A stretch of 64,000 nucleotides of DNA from Leguminivora glycinivorella. Lineage: Eukaryota > Arthropoda > Insecta > Lepidoptera > Tortricidae. The translations under genes and the position numbers were made by a program. Below are positions 25,501-31,500 of the stretch, piece after piece. Location: NCBI RefSeq assembly GCF_023078275.1, contig NC_062979.1, positions 25,463,848 through 25,527,847 of the forward strand, in the 5' to 3' direction. Below the pieces are notes generated by a model. It searched no databases, had not been told where the DNA came from, and worked only from the letters and a program-made list of their open reading frames with translations. The stretch's first letter is position 1; every line of letters starts with the position of its first letter.

Positions 25501-28500
25501 TGTGTACTTACGTCTGAAAAGGGCCGCAGCCGCAGGGATCTTTATTGGCCCAGCAACGTCTGAGTTTAGAGTTTGGAGGTCAATGTGTCATCACCACACT
25601 AGCATTACAAATAGTAACTGTAATGTGATAATGATTGTTTGTCGTTCGTTACAAACATTACATGATAGTTTACTTTATCTCTCTTGCAAGTCTTGCACGT
25701 TTTGTTTTATCAAGCGTTTAGACTCGAGAGCGATAGACATTAGTACCTAGAGGAGTTCCTACTAAGTAACGAAAGGAAGGACCCTTCTGTGATGGAACAC
25801 CACATATTATAATAAAATTATGGGTCTCACAGACGTTACCTAGGTAATTTTACGCAAGTGAAGTGATAGCGTATCTAAGTATAAGATGTTGTAATAACAA
25901 GCAGGTTATGTAATTAAGAAATAGTTGAAATGTTGGTAAATTACAACGACATAGAACGCTGATGTCTTCACATTGTTTGACAAAAGGATATTAGAATAAT
26001 AGATTTACAGATTAAAACCCAATTAAGACACAATAATTTAACACCGCGTCAAATAATCGACTTATCCTTAGATTTACGAATAGCACAAAACAAAAGACGA
26101 AAAGGGATGACCCACGCTAATCCGCACATTTTTAGCTACAACTGCTTTCATTTTTCTAACAGCATCTACAAGATATCACATGTGTGTTGAGGCACGTTGA
26201 GAATTATATATAATGAGGCTGAGGCATTAAATTAACAATAAGAAGTGAATGTACTGCGCTACGTCGCGTCGCCAGAATGTTGCGCGTGGTGTTTGTGGCA
26301 TTCCCGACTATTTTCATCCATATTGATATTCACGGATTTCCCGCGGCTATCTGTAGGTATTATGCGGACCCAGCGGACCTGATGACATGCTTATTTTCAC
26401 CTGTTTATTAACAAACATACACGCACAAAAATTAGATAGAGAGCATTAGATGCTTAGATGATAGATATCTAAGGGATGAGGTAACTGTCCAAAGTGAGTA
26501 GGTAGGTACCTACATAAAGCAACGAATTCGCGTTACCCAGGTATCTACATATTCCTCCACGATACGATACGATACGAGTATGTAGTGTAAGGAGCGATAG
26601 AAACGAGGATTATGGGCTTGAATTATTGAATCTTGAATTATAGATAGAAATATATAGGTACCTAGAACAAATGTACCCAACATTATGACCTCAAAGATTT
26701 TCATAAAATGCTAGAACGTAATAACAACACCCGTCTGAGAGGTCATCAGTATAAACTGGTCTCTCGCAGGTCATACAACAATCCTCATAGACATTTCTTT
26801 AGTAATAGAGTGGTAAAAGCTTGGAATCAGCTCCCGGAGGATGTAATATCGGCCCAAAGTGTAAACGAATTCAAGAATAAGTTAGACAAGCACAGTGCTA
26901 ATTCCACATAACACCTGAAACCTCTACCGACAACTGGATACAGGCTTTATCAGTTACTACAACTGCCTGCCTGCTTTACAAATAATAATAATAATAATAA
27001 TAAGCCCCCAGGGCAGCTTGTGGCGAGCTGAATGGCGTCCCTTGGGTCCCATGCCCCCGAGAGTCGGTCAGGCCCCTCCCTCCGGCTTGCCTTCACTGGC
27101 CGGCCGGAGTGAACACTGAGCAGGGGCCGCAGGACTCTCACCTCTGGCTTGCCTTAACCGGCCGTCCAGAGTGGGGTGCCAGAGCTATATGCTCGCAGGG
27201 TGGAAGTGAAATATGCATAAGACGCGAGTTGGCACAGTGGCTGTTTCGTACAGACTGGGTAGAAAGCGGCGCACACCTCTCCACACCCTGAGCCGCTCAC
27301 GCTATGTTGTCCCCTTGTCGCTCCGTGCGAGCGGCCGTTTTCGGGGACCCATATAGTGAGTTGGCGAGTCACCGCCTGCCTATTTTTTCGTGTTTTTAAA
27401 ACATATGATCAAGGCAGGTGCCATAGACCTTTCCATAGACCGGTCACTAGCACACTAACATTTCAACTCAATAGCCCAGTATAATTTGTTTCTTTTCATT
27501 GCAATAGTTTTACACTAACCGGGGCTTGTCCTTGGGTGCATTCTATAGTGCGGACAGGGACAATCGCCGGCTAGTGTCACATTACTTTAAATTAAACTGT
27601 CTTAAAGGGCCTCTGCGCTGTTGGCTTCGGCCCCACGCACGCCTCCCAAAAGTCCGGGACCCCATGGTCCCGAGAACTGGAAAAGACAAACAAGTAATAG
27701 TAATAAGCCCCCAGGGCAGCTTGTGGCGAGCTGAATGGGAAGTGGCGTCCCTTGGGTCCCATGCCCCCGAGAGTCGGTCAGGCCCCTCCCTCCGGCTTGC
27801 CTTCACAGGCCGGCTGGAGTGAACACTGAGCAGGGGCCGCAGGACTCTCACCTCTGGCTTGCCTTAACCGGCCGTCCAGAGTGGGGTGCCAGAGCTATAT
27901 GCTCGCAGGGTGGAAGTGAAATATGCATAAGACGCGAGTTGGCACAGTGGCTGTTGCGTACAGACTGGGTAGAAAGCGGCGCACACCTCTCCACACCCTG
28001 AGCCGCTCACGCTATGTTGTGCCCTTGCCGCTCCGTGCGAGCGGCCGTTTTCGGGGACCCATATAGTGAGTTGGCTAGTCACCGCCTGCCTATTTTTTCA
28101 TGTTTTTATAACATATGATCAAGGCAGGTGCCATAGTCTCCCATAGTACCGGTTACAAGTCCACCAGCAATTCAACCTAATAGCCCGGTTTCTTTTATTT
28201 ACCTTTTTCTTTCAATAGTTCTACACTAACCGGCGCTTGTCCTTGGGTGCATTACTATAGTGCGGACAGGGATAATCGCCGGGTAGTGTCACATTACATT
28301 TAGAGTAAATTGTCTGAAAGGGCCTCTGTGCTGTTGGCTTCGGCCCCACACATGCCTCCCAAATGTCCGGGACCCCATGGTCCCGAGTACTGGAAAGGAC
28401 AAACAAATAATAATAATAAAATGTTTGTTCTGTTATCAACTCGAAGCGGCACAAGTTCGTCGACCTTTAGGGACAGAAATAATATTAAATCTCTGCATTT

Positions 28501-31500
28501 AGATTTCTGGCCATTTGTTATGTATGTGATTACTCCCTTGAGGCAAAAAATATAAATATCCCTTTAGTACTTGTCTTGTTCTTCGACTTCTTCGTGACTT
28601 CTTCTTAAAGGTTTGAGTCTTGCGCCTTGATAGTTTCTTGTTTTTAGGTATTCTTTTGTCTATCTGACAATTCTTTTAAGAAAATGTCGCGTTGTCATTT
28701 TCTCGCGTAGCCCATGATGAAAGTGAAGTGAGCGAAGACAGCATGTTGATGATATAGTTTGTTATCCACTATACCAACACTATACTAATCGTTGCATAAG
28801 ATGGCAGCGAGCGTCGAACGTGCGGCGGCGGCAGCGGCGCGGCCAGCTCGCGGGCTCGCGAGCTCGAGAGGTCGTCGGCCGCTCGTGAAAGTCACTGCCA
28901 CAACTGCCAGGTGCAACGCAGAATAGATGCAAGGACGCCGACAAATTGTTCACCGCACGCAGTAAACAACACACATAATGAGCCCGAACTCTGTTTATTT
29001 ATGCATTTATGGCTTTACCTTTAAATCAACTAAGGAGCTATGCACTGGATATGTTGTAGCTCAAAGCTGTTATGATTGTCATGTATGAAGTAACAGCAAT
29101 ATCAAAATCATGACGTCACTGTCATCATGATTTTGCACTGGCGGGGATCTAGGGACGGGACTTTTCCGGACAGTGTGTGCAGCAGGAACAGCAGTTATTG
29201 CAGTTAACTTCTCAAATTATGACACAAATGATGAATGAACTTTAAAAGTGGAATGGTAGCTCCGACATGGCTACTACAATATATATCATTTCACGTGTGG
29301 CATTGAGAGCAAGGTTTATGCACACTTTGAAAGATAGGTTTTAACTATTACCTCTCTGTTCAGCACTTTGCAAAAGGACAATTTTTGTAAGTTTTTGTTT
29401 GATTTGATTTTATTGTTTGTGATACTTAGTTCTTCAACTGTACAGTACTTGTAAGTACATGCTAAAAGTTATTTCAGCTGTCCAAACAAACAGGGTACTT
29501 AAAATTAGTAAGGGAAGATGATGCTCATGCAGGCAGGTGTATGTTATGTAAATAAAACCGTACCCAGGGCCGGATTAAGGGTAGAGCGAGTGGAGCGGCC
29601 GCTCTAGGCGCCACATGGTAAGGGGGCGCCAAAATCGAGAATGTGGAAAAATGCATACAAAAAATTATACGTTGCGTGGGCGCGCACATATCACAAAATG
29701 GCGAGAGGAGTCGGAAATGAATCCACCTATTGAAAATCTAGATTTGTAATTCAGATTAAGTGGAAAGTTGCACCACATTGCCCTTCATAAGGGCGCTGTT
29801 GCTAGGGCGCCGTAAAAGGAGGATTCTAGCCCTTGAGGAACCACGTTGTTGTGCGACCAACGGCAAAGTTACGTCGCTATCCAAATGAAGATAGACAAAT
29901 AGATAGATAGTCCAAAGCGGAGTTTCTCATAAAGCCAAAGGCGCAAAACGTCTCAGAGTTTTATTTATGTGAAAATGAAAGTGAAATTTCTTCATTTGTG
30001 ATTCTAGAGTGAATAATAAATATATTGTAAAATTCCCAAACCTATTATATTTACATTATCTGCGATTAAATTTGGTTGCGGAACGGAACACTCGCTTCTC
30101 CTCAACTCAACAAAAACATATTTCTTTTTATTAATTACTTAAAAGTCAAGTGAACCTTCTATATTTTACATAAATTTATTTATTAAAGAATCTATATATA
30201 TATAGCTTTTAATAAATTTCTATCGGTTTCATTTTCATATCAACTTTTTTCGGGGGGGGGACAACTTTGAATAAAATGGCCCAAATTCCGAATCTGCTTT
30301 CCAGACTTGTATAGACCACTATAGTGCTCCATTTTGTTTGTTATTTTATGTGCATGATATACACGTTCAGCCACACGTAACTCTACTAGGGTAGTTCAAC
30401 CATTTGTCCCTTCCGCACTCTGTATGATGAAATCCATAAGTTATGTATTGCGTTAATCTCAAATTACGGCATTACTATGAAAAAAATTTCGCGCTCGCTA
30501 CGCTCGCGAATTATTTTCCTACGTAGTGAAACTTCTTCCCAAGGCCGCCGAAACTCAAACTCGCTCTACCCTGATCGAGTGCAAGGGCCGGCACTGACCG
30601 TACCTATCCTATATCGTTTTAACTTGACCGCAGCTGACTTATGATCAGATATATGTATGTTTTTTTTTTAATTATATAGGCAGCAAACAAGCAGACGAGC
30701 CGCCTGATGGGAAGCAGTCATCGCCACCCATGGACATAAGCAACATAAGGGGAGTCATGCACTTATGCGTTGCCGACCATTGAGAACCCTAAATACCTGC
30801 TTCTTGAAGAACCCCATGTCATAGCGCAAGGAGGTAGCTCATTCCACAACTTGCAAAGGGCAAAAACGAGCGAGAAGCCCGTTTATTCTTGGTTTGCCGC
30901 GTGTCCAGAAAGTGAGGATGAACTTTATTTCTTTGGCGAGAGGTGCGGTGATTAACACGCGACGGTGGCACCAAGTCAAAGAGTTCATCAGAACATTCTT
31001 CGGTAAAACAAGCACAAAGAGCCAACATCTTCTCCGGAGGCTAAGAGGTTCTAATCCGGCAGTGAGATCAGGATTGCCAACAATACGAACTGCCGGATGC
31101 TGGATAGAGTCAAATGGAAGAAGTTGGTATTTCAGTGCTCCAGAGACCAGAGATGAGAACAGTACTACATTATATACATTACATACATCTTGCTTCTGGA
31201 GAAAATCCAAAAGGCTTTTTTGAGATTTTTATATAAGAAAATTTATGGGCTTTATCCTTTCCTTTACCCAACAAAATTTCTGCTCGGCACTCTAGGTTTT
31301 AACTCCCTGGAAGTGAGGCGTAATTATGCTCTTGTGACCGGGGCATGCCGAATAATACGTGGAGATTCAGACTGTCCGCAGCTGGTCTCGCAACTGGTAC
31401 GTCTTCTGGTACCCCCTCAGTCTAAAACGCTATTCAATTTTAGGCCGCGTACTCGTGACTTGCTAGCAGTTCCCAAATCGCGCACTGTAGCGTAGCGTAC

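Noticed and set aside
27109..28082. Pairs of similar open frames in the two 703-bp units as a gene family
   Set aside because: Frames are short (60-98 codons), start and end differently between units because of indels, and occur on both strands.
28801..28926. 41-codon frame MAASVERAA... in a CpG-rich patch
   Set aside because: Short, low complexity, no splice partner; could equally be a promoter-like patch.
29568..29840. hAT element beginning cagggccggattaaggg
   Set aside because: The start resembles a known type of terminus, but no complementary end or target duplication was found nearby.
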